From Pegoplata infirma (lineage: Eukaryota; Arthropoda; Insecta; Diptera; Anthomyiidae), in NCBI GenBank assembly GCA_963921195.1, contig OY992537.1, positions 98,724,736-98,788,735 on the forward strand: a stretch of 64,000 bases of DNA, given 5' to 3'. The stretch's first letter is position 1. The number at the start of each line of letters is the position of its first letter. This document shows, piece after piece, positions 36,985 to 47,002 of the stretch. Both the position numbers and the translations under genes were made by a program. The notes below the pieces were generated by a model that saw only the letters and a list, made by a program, of their open reading frames with translations, ran no database searches and was not told the DNA's origin.

Positions 36985-39900
36985 ATTAGAGTGTCCCTTA
37001 TTTTGGAAATGTTGGAAATGTTGAGACGGTACCCACTCATTTTTTTCCTTTTGACTAAAAAATAACTCAGGAAAAATTTTACGCCCCTACGACCACGCCT
37101 TCCCTACGCGACGGGGCCGTAAAGAGCGGGGCCTTAAAAATCATTTTTCCATACAAAGCAAAAAAATTTTTTTTTGATTTTTAATTTTTTTGTTATTAAT
37201 TATAATATTACTTGATTAGCTTATTCACGACAAAAAATTTGATTTTGATGGGATGAGGCTTTCAGTTCTAAAAAATTTTTCGAAAAAAAAAAAAATTAGA
37301 GCTTTTGGGGTCCTACAGTAAAAATTTTTTAAAAAATGTTTTTTTTTTAGTTTTGACAAGCAACCGTTTTAGTTGAATTGTTGCTTTTAATGATATATTT
37401 TCATAAAAAAATATTATTCCTATCTGTGACATCTTTATCGTGATCTAAAAAAGGGTAAAAAATGCATTTTTGATGTTTTTCGATACACGATCAAGATGTC
37501 ACAGATATGAATAATATTTTTTTATGAATATATACCATTAAAAGCAACATTACAACTAAAACCGTTGCTTGTCAAAACTAAAAAAAAAAAATTTTTAAAA
37601 AATTTTTACTGTAGGACCCCAAAAGCTCTAAATTTTTTTTTTCGAAAAATTTTTTAGAACTGAAAGCCTCATCCCACCAAAATCAAATTTTTTGTCGTGA
37701 ATAAGCTAATCAAGTAATATTATAATTAATAACAAAAAAATTAAAAATCAAAAAAAAATTTTTTTGGTTTGTATGGAAAAATTATTTTTAAGGCCCCGTT
37801 CTTTAAGGCCCCGTCGCGTAGGGAAGGCGTGGTCGTAGCACTATGCTTCGACCCATGGACAAAAGTCAAAAAAAAAAAATTTGTCTCAAATTGTGTTTAA
37901 ATACAGATTTTTTGAAAGATAATAAGGTATCTCAAATAAATATTAACAAAAATATTTTTTCTGATTGCTTTTGCCACCACGAGAGGGCGCTAAACTCAGA
38001 GAATTTTATGCCAAAATGACTTAACAGGAAAATGTTTTTTAGCTGTTTCACAAAAATAATTCTCAAAAATCGATTTTTTAATAAAATGGTTCGAAATTTT
38101 GTTTTAAAGTACTTTGATATATTTGTAGTAAGTTAATTAATAGAATTTTGTTTATATTTACAAAAAAAAATATTTTTTATTGCGCAGAAAAACAAGTTTT
38201 TTTTGAGGAAAACCCAAAAATAACTAAAGTTTGATGGAGCTTTAAAAAAAAATATAAAAAAATAGATATTTTTTTTTTCTTTTTTTTGTAAGTTTAAACT
38301 TTTATCTAACAGCGTATTCAAAAATTAGCGCCTATTTTTTACCACAAATTAGAAAAAAATTAGTTTTTTAAATGCCTAAATTCATGATTTTTACTCAAAT
38401 ATCAGGCAAATACGGAGTGTTTAATATCATTGTGCAACACGATTTCATGTTTTGAAAGGGTAAAAAAGTAAAATAATTGTATATTATTAGTAGATCGAAA
38501 CCTCCGCAAAATTTTGAAAATTTAGCTCGAGTTTTTTTTTATGGCCCGCTGAAGTTTTTAATTTTTTTTCAAAGGAGTTCAGAATAAGTCAAAAAAAAAT
38601 TATTAAATTTAATTTTGAGCTAAATGAGGTTAATAGATGTGCAACGAAATTTGATGACGGTTCTTTTCTTAGAACATATTAGCCCTCTATCTCCCATTTT
38701 TAGGGGTCACTTTTCCAAATATCGTCGTAGAACACAACTTACACTTGCTTTTAAAGGGTTAACATGTTGTACAAATTTTTTCTGCATAGAATTTCATTGT
38801 TAGTTGTAAAAGACCAAAAATGTGTGAGATATAAACAAAATGCTTAAAAAAGTAAAATTTTTAATTATCATATATTGTTAAATTTTGATTCATCAAAGTC
38901 GTGTGCAATAATTCGACAAAATATAACAAATTTACTTCTGAGCTTAATATTGTTAATAGATGTTTTTGGTAAAATTTTATGTTTCTTTTTTCTTTAAATA
39001 TATTAACCCTCTCCCATTATCAGGGGTCATTTCAGTCCCTTTTTAAAATATTCTTAAAAAAACACTTAAACGTGCATTTAAAGTGTTAAAGCGTTCTACA
39101 AACATTTAATAGATATCTTTAATCATTCCAAACCCATTTAAAAAAATAAAAACTTCAATGGGCCATAAAAAGAACTCGAACTAAATTTTCAAAACAATTT
39201 GTTTTTGGTTTACAAATGGCATACCTTCATTTTTTGTTTTGTCCAATTTAAGATACACTCTGTGACCTCAAATTTGTTGTACAGTGTATTCTATTGAAGC
39301 TTTAAGTTATGTCAAATAACTCTTAAATTATAAATTATATTTAAGAAACATTAAAAAAGTAATTTAGTATTACGCTTTAACCTTTAAACGCTCGTTTTAT
39401 TAAATTTTATAAAAATATTTGAAATAAGGACTAAAATGACCCCTTAAAATGGGAGATGGAGGGATAATATGTTCTAACAAAAGAACCGCCATTAAATTTC
39501 ACTGAAGACATCTTAAGACATTTTTAATCTCAGTAGTATTTTTAGTACATTTTTTACCTATTTCAGTCTACTTTGGTAAAAGCTATTTAACAACATATGA
39601 TATTTTACAATTTTACTTTTTAAAGCATTTTGATTATATCGCACGATGTTTTAGTATTTGACAACCCCTAGTGAAATTTGATGCTTAACATTTTTGTAGA
39701 ACATTTTAACTATTAAAACGCACATTTTAGTGTTGTTCTATGAGGATATGTTAAAAAAGGACAAAAATGACCCCTAAAAATGGGAGATAGGGGGTTAATG
39801 TGTTCTAAAAAAAGAACCGCCATCAAATTTTACTATAGACATGTATAAACATTATGTAGCTCAGAAGTTGATTTAATACATCTCTTTGACCTTTTTTAGT

Positions 39901-40483
39901 CGACTTTAAAAATAAAAATAACTTATTTTTCAAAAAAGGATGTTTTTATATTTTCCATACTACTAATCAGATTTTGCCCAAATTTGGTATTAATATATAT
40001 CCAATGAATATTAATTTTCTTACAAAGTTTCTTTACGATCGGACAATTTTTGTATGTGTTATAGCGTTTTAAAGAAAAAGGATATATGGCAGGACCATGA
40101 GTCCTTGCTCCGATTTAAGTGAAAATTTATACACACGTTGCAAGTTGAATGTGTATCAGCATGACCACTTTTTGTAATTTTTTGTGCATTATTGAAGCTA
40201 AAATTACATTTTTCAGTTTTAGGACAGATGGGAGGTAGGCGTGTCCTTGCACTGATTTTTCCAAAAAATCATATTTTTCTTAACTAATATATTTTATGTT
40301 AGTGTACCAATTCTCAAAAATATCTGACAACTCCTTCTAATTTTGTCCATTCGTTACATGGGAACGAAGCACTGTGCGTAGGGGCGTAAAATTTTTCCTG
40401 AGTTATTTTTTAGTCAAAAGGAAAAAAATGAGGGGGTACCGTCTCAACATTTCCAACATTTCCAAAATAAGGGACACTCTAAT
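36985..40483. mobile_element. 3.5-kb foldback-like DNA element without ORFs
   Basis: Terminal inverted repeats of about 107 bp (36985-37091 and 40377-40483) differ at about one position and start ATTAGAGTGTCCCTTATTTT. GTAT flanks both ends (36981-36984, 40484-40487), although the ATTA/TAAT edge also allows a TA duplication. Inside are a second inverted repeat (37087-37837) and diverged about 80-bp segments in both orientations (near 38640, 38950, 39430 and 39770, each with the AATGGGAGATAG-like core or its complement). No coding sequence is visible. The superfamily is unassigned. Confidence 0.78.
37087..37837. repeat. Long inverted repeat, about 345-bp arms
   Basis: The arm 37087 to about 37433 is repeated as its complement at about 37491-37837, with roughly 55 bp between. 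Both outer edges carry CTACGACCACGCCTTCCCTA-type sequence, and the inner edges carry ATCTGTGACATCTT. Identity is high by eye. Confidence 0.8.
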
Positions 40484-41939
40484 GTATATAAACTGTTTAC
40501 AGTAGCAATAACCCAATAAACACAGCAAAGCGAAATCGTTTCGCCAAACGTATTGTCTGAAATTATAATTTATATTCTTTCAAACGATATATTGCTAATA
40601 TAAAGCTATCTTTCAAATGCTTACAGTTGTCCCTTAACTAAAGATCCTAGAGAATATACAAACAACTTACTATTTCAATGACTTTAATGACTCAGCTAAT
40701 ATGTATGTATGTATGCATATTTTTTTAAGTTCTAAATATAAACCACTTGCTGAAGTCCAAAATATTAAAAATCAATTAGCAGGGGATTTTTAACAAAGCT
40801 ATTAAATATTAATTATTCGCTGTACATTAATTATTATTCTTTAATAAATTTTTTATATGGCATTAAGTTCGCTTAGTAACTAAAATGATAAATGCATTTA
40901 TTTTAAATTCACTTTTTTTTAAATATCAAATACAAAATTGTCTAATGGCTGTGAAGTATTTCTTTTGGGGGAAAAAATATGTTAATTTGTAAACTACATC
41001 TCTTTTTTAAAGATTATATTTAAACTTTGTTAATATGGGCTTTAATGACCTGATTTTATTATCGGCTTTTAATTTTCCAAAGTAAGAAAAGGTGCATTTT
41101 TAAAAGACTACGAGCGGATTACTCAATGAAAAGTTAGCTGCTAACTGCCGATTTAACGGAGCCTCATGTCAAAATTTATATGAAAAAGTTAAATTTAACG
41201 GAGAGTTATTTTATAACGGAGCATTTAGTAATCCAGCCTATGAAGTATAACTTGGCTAACATGGGCAGTCTTTTGGGGCATTTCAATTTTCATGCATTAT
41301 CTTTTTTTGCTGACAAAGCCCTCAAAATCAACATACGACTTAGTATTTGTTATTCACTTAACTTATACTTTAAAAAATTATATTTTGAGTAGGTTTTTTC
41401 TAGCTCGAGGTCATTATTTCCTTTACTAAGTAAAACCATGATATTCTCATAGCATAAAAATGTAATTAAAATTTCACGATTAATCGAACAACAGCTAATC
41501 GATTGAATACCCTAGTTGAATGGCATTGAGTAAATTGTTAATATCGAAATTGCTTGCTGATAAGATTTGCGAAAAAAAAAAATAAAAGAAAACACAAAGA
41601 AATCTTTTGTTGTCACATGTTATATATCATATTACAGAACTCGAGCTTAAAGTATAATATAAATTTACTTAATACGCAAAAGTATCAATTAAAAAAAAAT
41701 GTATTATTTCATTTGTAATTGGAAAACTACCAATTGCAATTGAGAAAATTATATTTTAAATAACAAATATTGCAAATGGAATTGGAAAAAATCTATTAAA
41801 AATTTTAATTTAAAATTAAAAATATTTTATTTAAAATGCCAATAAAAGTTGGAACAAGAAAAGCTGTGCCAAATTAGGGTTATAAATAATAATAATTTGA
41901 TCCAATGATCAATTTTTATTTATTTTTCCAATTTAATTA

Positions 41940-43235
41940 AGGAGTGAGATCATAAAAATGTTAACACACATTTTTGCCTACAACTTTGGTGTAAAACTTC
42001 CAAATTTTTTTTTTTCGGCAGTTTACATTTTAAAAATATGTCAGTTAATAAATTAATTTACATCATGAGTTTTAATTTGCAATTTTTTACACAATGGACG
42101 ATGAAAGAAAAGTGCATTCAAAAATAATTAAATATTTTCAACAAAACCAAACATGGACATACAAAAAAATTGCCAAAGAAACTAATGTATGCCGCCAAAC
42201 AGTTTCAAAAGTGGTAAAAAGGTATCTGGAACACCTAACAATTGAAAGGAAGCCGGGAACAGGAACAACGACTGGTTATCGTAACATTGGTAAGGCATAT
42301 AAAGTTAAAAGCATCCTTAAGAGAGCTCCTAACACATCTGGCAGAAAAACAGCTCGGTTAGCCCAATGCTCAGACTTTTTTGTACGTAAAGTGAAACGTA
42401 AGGCGGGACTAAAGTCCTACAAAGTTCAAAAAGTTCCCGATAGAAACGCTTTTAAAAATTTGGAGGCCAAAACCAGAGCTAGAAAATTGAAATCAAATTT
42501 TATAAAAAAATACAACTGTTGTGTATTGGACGACGAAACTTATGTCCTGGCTGATTTTGCGCAGCTCCCTGGTCAAGAATTTTATGTTTCCGATGTTCGA
42601 GGAAATGTTGCGGAAAAAATTCGGTCAAAAAAGCAAACGAAATTCCCCAAAAAATTCCTAGTATGGCAAGCCATATGTAGCTGCGGCCAAAGAAGCCAGT
42701 CATTTGTGACATCTGGCTCTATAAACAGCGAAATTTATATCAAGGAGTGTTTGCAGAAGAGACTTCTTCCGTTCTTGAGTCAGCACAATGTATCCACTTA
42801 CTTTTGGCCCGATTTAGCATCTTGTCACTACAGCAAGAAAGCGCTGGAGTGGTATAATGATAATAATGTGGTTTTTGTACCAAGAGAGGCAAATCCACCA
42901 AACTGCCCGGAGCTCAGGCCAGTGGAGAGATATTGGGCTCTTGTTAAAAAAGAATTAAAGGGCACAAAAAAGGTCTCCCAGGACATGCAAGATTTCAAAC
43001 GTAGATGGACCACCTGCTCTAAAAAGGTGACAGAAACTACCATAAAAGCCTTAATGGGAGGGTTTCCGGAAAAAGTGGATAACTTTGTTCGTAGTGGTTA
43101 GAGTTCCATGCGGTTTTTTTGTTATGATTTTGTATTAAATTTTATTTAATAAAAATTTGGTTTGAAGTGTTAAAATTCAGTAGTCTGTTTTTTATTTAAC
43201 TTTATGTGTGTTAACATTTTTATGATCTCACTCCT
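41940..43235 (+). mobile_element. Complete Tc1/mariner (DD37E) transposon
   Basis: A 1296-bp element flanked by TA on both sides (41938-41939 and 43236-43237). Terminal inverted repeats of 32 bp are identical (41940-41971 against 43204-43235, beginning AGGAGTGAGATCATAAAAAT). It contains one uninterrupted transposase ORF. Perfect ends, an open ORF and a sharp TA duplication suggest a young, perhaps still active, insertion. It sits in the giant intron, antisense to the host gene. Confidence 0.95.
42094..43101 (+). CDS. Tc1/mariner-family transposase, DD37E
   Basis: A 335-residue transposase that would excise and reinsert the surrounding element at TA sites in the nucleus. The N-terminus (about 8-60) is a helix-turn-helix with a YKKIAKETNVCRQTVSKVVKRY core, followed by a second basic DNA-binding region (about 75-125, rich in Lys/Arg). 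The catalytic triad is visible: Asp in VLDDETYV (about 147), Asp in FWPDLASCHYS, and Glu in RPVERYW. There are exactly 37 residues between the second Asp and the Glu, so the signature is DD37E, as described for the mosquito ITmD37E lineage, rather than DD34E (Tc1) or DD34D (mariner). The sequence is full-length for the family with no frameshift. Assignment to ITmD37E rests on spacing only. Confidence 0.93.
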   Translation: MDDERKVHSKIIKYFQQNQTWTYKKIAKETNVCRQTVSKVVKRYLEHLTIERKPGTGTTTGYRNIGKAYKVKSILKRAPNTSGRKTARLAQCSDFFVRKVKRKAGLKSYKVQKVPDRNAFKNLEAKTRARKLKSNFIKKYNCCVLDDETYVLADFAQLPGQEFYVSDVRGNVAEKIRSKKQTKFPKKFLVWQAICSCGQRSQSFVTSGSINSEIYIKECLQKRLLPFLSQHNVSTYFWPDLASCHYSKKALEWYNDNNVVFVPREANPPNCPELRPVERYWALVKKELKGTKKVSQDMQDFKRRWTTCSKKVTETTIKALMGGFPEKVDNFVRSG

Positions 43236-43796
43236 TACACATCATTTTTAATAATTTAAACCTAATCGAGAACTGGTAAAAATGACCGTCGCACTGTGGC
43301 GCCTTTTCCCGAAATGCGTTGCAAAAATCAAAAATTTGACAGAAGAAATTGATAAAACGAATGATTACATCTGATAGAAAACTCCTCACTGATCAAGAAT
43401 CCAAGCACATTTTTGAAATCGGATAAAAATTATGAATTATAGAGCCACTCAAAGTTGGCAATTTTTCAGCCAGCAGAAAAAAGTTAAACTTTAAAAATAA
43501 TATATCATCTTTTCAATTGAATTTCAGGCAAACTATTCAAGCGATCATTATTTTTTTGGTGTCGTTTGAAAGGTATATTAATTCAAATGAAATGATATAA
43601 AAACAGGGTTATTCAGTCGAAAACTTTTTATTCAGAGACAGTTTTGCAAACACACCATATTTCGGTCTTTTTTCACATTTGATAGAATAGAACAAAAAAA
43701 GTGACGGCTTGTGATGGGAACTACTAAACAGAGGTTGTTTAGTGTTTAATACTCTAACTTATTTAATTAAAATTGGGTGCCCGTACCAGGGTTGTC

Positions 43797-44626
43797 AGAT
43801 TTTTTTTACGCTCATCGCCAAATCGGATGTCAAAAATCGCCAGAAATCGCCAAAACTCAAATATTTACAGTTTTTGTTAAAAAAAAATAATTATTTTTAT
43901 TTAAAAAAAAATATATTTTGTTTTCTTTATAATGGCTAGAAAACAATAATACTCAAAAATCGCCAAAATCCTAGAAAAATACATAAAAATCGCCACAAGT
44001 ATTTTTTTTTTTTTTAGTTTTTGTATTTTTATACTTCAATCGGTAATTTATAAATTACTACATTGAAAAATGTTGCTAATTATTTCTAAAATCTGTCAAT
44101 AGGCGATAAATTCCACTCAAACTTCATTTATGCTTGTTTTCTGCACTAATGCAAAAATCCCAATCGATCAATGATAATCGGTCTTGAATATTTCTTATCG
44201 CTATTTTTACTCAACAACAGTTTACAATAGTGTAAAATTGGAGAAAAAAAGTAATTAATTTTTTTGTGATTCGCGTATTATAGTTTTTGACTCTCCTGGA
44301 CACTGGAAAATTTCCCAAATGTTTTTTGTTTTGTTTTAATTCATAAAGACCAACTTAGACGAGCAGACTTGTAGAAAGTCTGTCGAAAAAAAAAGTTTTA
44401 ACTGCCTAAGCGCAGCAAAAGTAAATAAAATTTGATAATTTGAAATAATGGCTCTACTAATCTTTTGAAAATATTCAGGAAATAATTTGACAGAATCGCC
44501 AAAGAAATCGCCAATCATTTTGTAAATCGCCAAAAAATCGCCACGTCGCCAAATCGAAAAACTCGTCGCCAAACACATTTCAAAATCGCCACGTTTGGCG
44601 AGAAATCGCCATATCTGACAGCCCTG
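43797..44626. mobile_element. hAT-like non-autonomous element, 830 bp
   Basis: The 8-bp target duplication GCCCGTAC is perfect (43789-43796 and 44627-44634). Inverted termini are CAGGGTTGTCAGAT and ATCTGACAGCCCTG. The interior is filled with repeats of AAATCGCCA. An 8-bp duplication and CAGGG ends fit hAT. No long ORF is convincing. It is nested in the Transib-like element. Confidence 0.88.
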
Positions 44627-45639
44627 GCCCGTACTTGCCCGTGTACATGAAAAATCAATGAAACTGTAACTTTTACTTTTACTACGAAAAGGAGATGTTT
44701 TTGAAACATCCTAACAGATTTTGGGCAGTTTAGAGATCCACAGGAATTTCTTTTCAAAATTAGTACATATATTGGTCATTAATTTATTATTTGTTTTTTT
44801 TTAATTTTTTTATTCGCTTATAACGCCCCCTAGCGGAAATTTTTTTCTGAAAAGTTACCTCTTTGATGAGCTGTATTTCCTGAACGAATTAAGATATTTT
44901 AAAAGTAAAAATTTTGAATTTTTGATAAAACAAAGTTAAACATAAAAATTACGAAAAACGTATGTGTCATCTCGGGATTTTTGAGAATTTTTAAAATAAA
45001 AGTTTGTGTTCAAAAAACAAAAACAAAAATGTTATCTAACTTGATTTTTAATAAGTTTTTAATTTAAAAAGTTTTAAGACTTTAAACCTTAGTGAATGAT
45101 CTGTTAAAATTTAACCTACAGCTAATTACATGAAAGTGAAATTAGTGTTTTGAATTCTCATTGAGTTTATAGCTCTTTCTATATGTATTTCAAAGTTTCT
45201 AAGCATATTTTTAATTTTGCCTATGTCTTTAAGACATAAATATATTTAGTTAGTATAAAAGGTGAAACTTTTTTTTAAAAAATATAAATTTTAAGTAAAT
45301 TTTTACTTGACACATTTTAAGTAAATTTTTACTTGAAAATTTTCTCAAATATGTTCGTAAACATTTATTAAATTTTTATTCAAAGTTTACTTAAAACTAC
45401 TTAATGGTTTTATGGTGCAAAATTGAGTAATGTTTTTTTCAATACTGTATAAAATTTACTAAATTTTTTTTCTTATTAGAGTGGTATTTTTTCTAGACCT
45501 TTAATATGTATTGTGATTATTGTAGCACTAGGTATAACGGAAAACTGAAAGCGCTCAACGAGAATATCAGCATGTGGATGCACTTAATTTGAAGCACAAG
45601 AAGTTATATTTAAAATGATTTTTATATTTACAAATATTA

Positions 45640-46128
45640 TTTCAAAAGAAAGGATTTTTGCAACAAAGGAGGTCAAAAGGTGGGACTGTGCATAGTGCCG
45701 CAGTGTGCCTATTACAATGCGAGACGCTTTTCTTGAAGCTAAACGAAAAAAAGTGCGTTTTAAATATTAAAAATATTTTGATAACTTTATTTTGATTTTT
45801 GCAACGAAAAATAGTCGAAACGAGGCACTGTGCTGCAGTGGGCCAATGGCCGTGTGGGTTACTTATTTTTACGTTGAAGGGGTTATCATTTAAATGCTTT
45901 ATAAATTTTGATAATATCTTCATTACTTTAAAAGTTATAATGTTTACTACGAAAACGGTCAAAATACGACACTGTGCACAGTGCCGCGGCTGGTTAATTA
46001 CATTGCGGATCATATATTTTAAAGCTAGGGGAGTCTTCTTTCAAATGCTTTATTAATTTTTAAATTATCTTCATTACTTCAAAAGTTATGATTTTTGCAA
46101 CGAAAAAGAGTCAAAAGGCGCCACTGTG
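45640..46128 (+). repeat. Tandem copies of the Transib-like right terminus
   Basis: Four modules of roughly 142-152 bp. Each ends in CACTGTG or a one-base variant, at 45684-45690 (GACTGTG), 45826-45832, 45970-45976 and 46122-46128. Each is preceded by a 22-23-bp spacer and GATTTTTGC or a decayed form (45653, 45794, about 45939, 46090). The units are diverged, so this is not an assembly duplication. Confidence 0.75.
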
Positions 46129-46158
46129 CGTCGTCTCGTTGTAGCGAAATCGAGCAAG

Positions 46159-46232
46159 GGTTTTTGTGGGAATCGAACCCACGACCCAATGTTTCATAGG
46201 CTAGCACGCTACCAACTAACCTATAGGGGCCC
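46159..46232 (-). tRNA. tRNA-like sequence (pseudo-tRNA or SINE head)
   Basis: On the minus strand a B box GGTTCGATTCC sits in a perfect 5-bp T stem (GTGGG/CCCAC, 46166-46182), and an A-box-like TAGGTTAGTTGG lies at 46212-46223. The acceptor and D stems do not pair and the anticodon loop lacks U33, so it is not a functional tRNA. It sits 30 bp from the right end of the Transib-like element. Confidence 0.45.
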
Positions 46233-46509
46233 CCCTGTAGTGGTTATTGATTGATATGAGAGAGTAAAGTCTTGAATGGTTATAAAAAAAAAAATTAGGG
46301 TTATATAGTCGCAACAAAAAGTAGATTTTTCGATTTTTGACAATTTCTAAAAAGTCGACTTTTCCCTTTTTTCAATTTAAAAAAAGTAGATTTTTCGACT
46401 TTTTTCAAATAAGTATCATATTTTTTCGACTTACATATTCCAACTTGCAAAAGTCCATTATTTTGTAAGTAAAAGTGCGTTTGGTGCTATTTTTTGGTTG
46501 TATTATTTT

Positions 46510-46994
46510 TAGTGTCCGACCGAATACACCTTTTTTGGCCGTAGCCGAATATTCGGCCATATTTTCACTATTCGGCCGAAACCGAAGCCGAATATTAAAA
46601 AAAAAAAAACATTTATGTAGTAAAAACAAGAAAAAAAGTAAAACTCGACTTGGCGGAATACACAAATGTATAAAAATGTTGTCTAGAACGATTTATTTTG
46701 AGCAACAAACTTTTTTAGACATTTTTGTAAATACATTTTTTTTGAGTGTAATTTTTTTCAATCGAAAAATGGTTTTGAGTGTAAAATCTTGTTTTAGCTC
46801 CAAAAACATTTAATAAAATGTTTTTGTGACTTACTAATGCGATTCAAACTGCGTTTAGTGTGTTTTTTAACACGTGAGTACAAATTTTATACAATTATTC
46901 GGTATTCGGCCATATTCAGCCAAAAAAGTGGCCGAAGCCGAATAGTGGCCGAATAGTGCTTTTTGGCCGAAGCCGAATATTCGGTCGGACACTA
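46510..46994. mobile_element. hAT-like MITE rich in GCCGAATATTCGGC
   Basis: Perfect 8-bp duplication ATTATTTT (46502-46509, 46995-47002) and ends TAGTGTCCGACCGAATA and its complement. Repeated GGCCGAA motifs inside. Confidence 0.9.
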
Positions 46995-47002
46995 ATTATT
47001 TT

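Larger units (their letters stand above)
32248..41456. repeat. Pair of about 52-bp inverted repeats 9.1 kb apart
   Basis: CTATGAGAATATCATGGTTT through AATAATGACCTCGAG (32248-32300) recurs inverted at 41404-41455 with few differences. Confidence 0.6.
43292..46128 (+). mobile_element. Transib-like non-autonomous element with RSS-like ends
   Basis: The left end reads CACTGTGGCGCCTTTT and the right end, reverse-complemented, CACAGTGGCGCCTTTT. Both then have GCAAAAATC after a 22-bp (left) or exactly 23-bp (right) spacer from the heptamer. A 5-bp direct repeat CGTCG flanks the element (43287-43291 and 46129-46133). CAC-type heptamer, about 23-bp spacer, A-rich nonamer ending ATC, and a GC-rich 5-bp duplication are the known hallmarks of Transib termini, the relatives of RAG1 and V(D)J signals. 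No transposase ORF is seen. A hAT-like element (43797-44626) is nested inside, and the right end is tandemly repeated (45640-46128). Confidence 0.72.

Noticed and set aside
44336..44757. Two overlapping 80-codon minus frames
   Set aside because: The first lies in the AAATCGCCA-rich interior of a hAT-like element and the second straddles its right end; neither shows protein features.
45642..46056. Overlapping 123- and 85-codon frames on opposite strands
   Set aside because: They fall in the tandem right-end repeats of the Transib-like element; the recurring CAQC/CTVP words simply translate the repeat.
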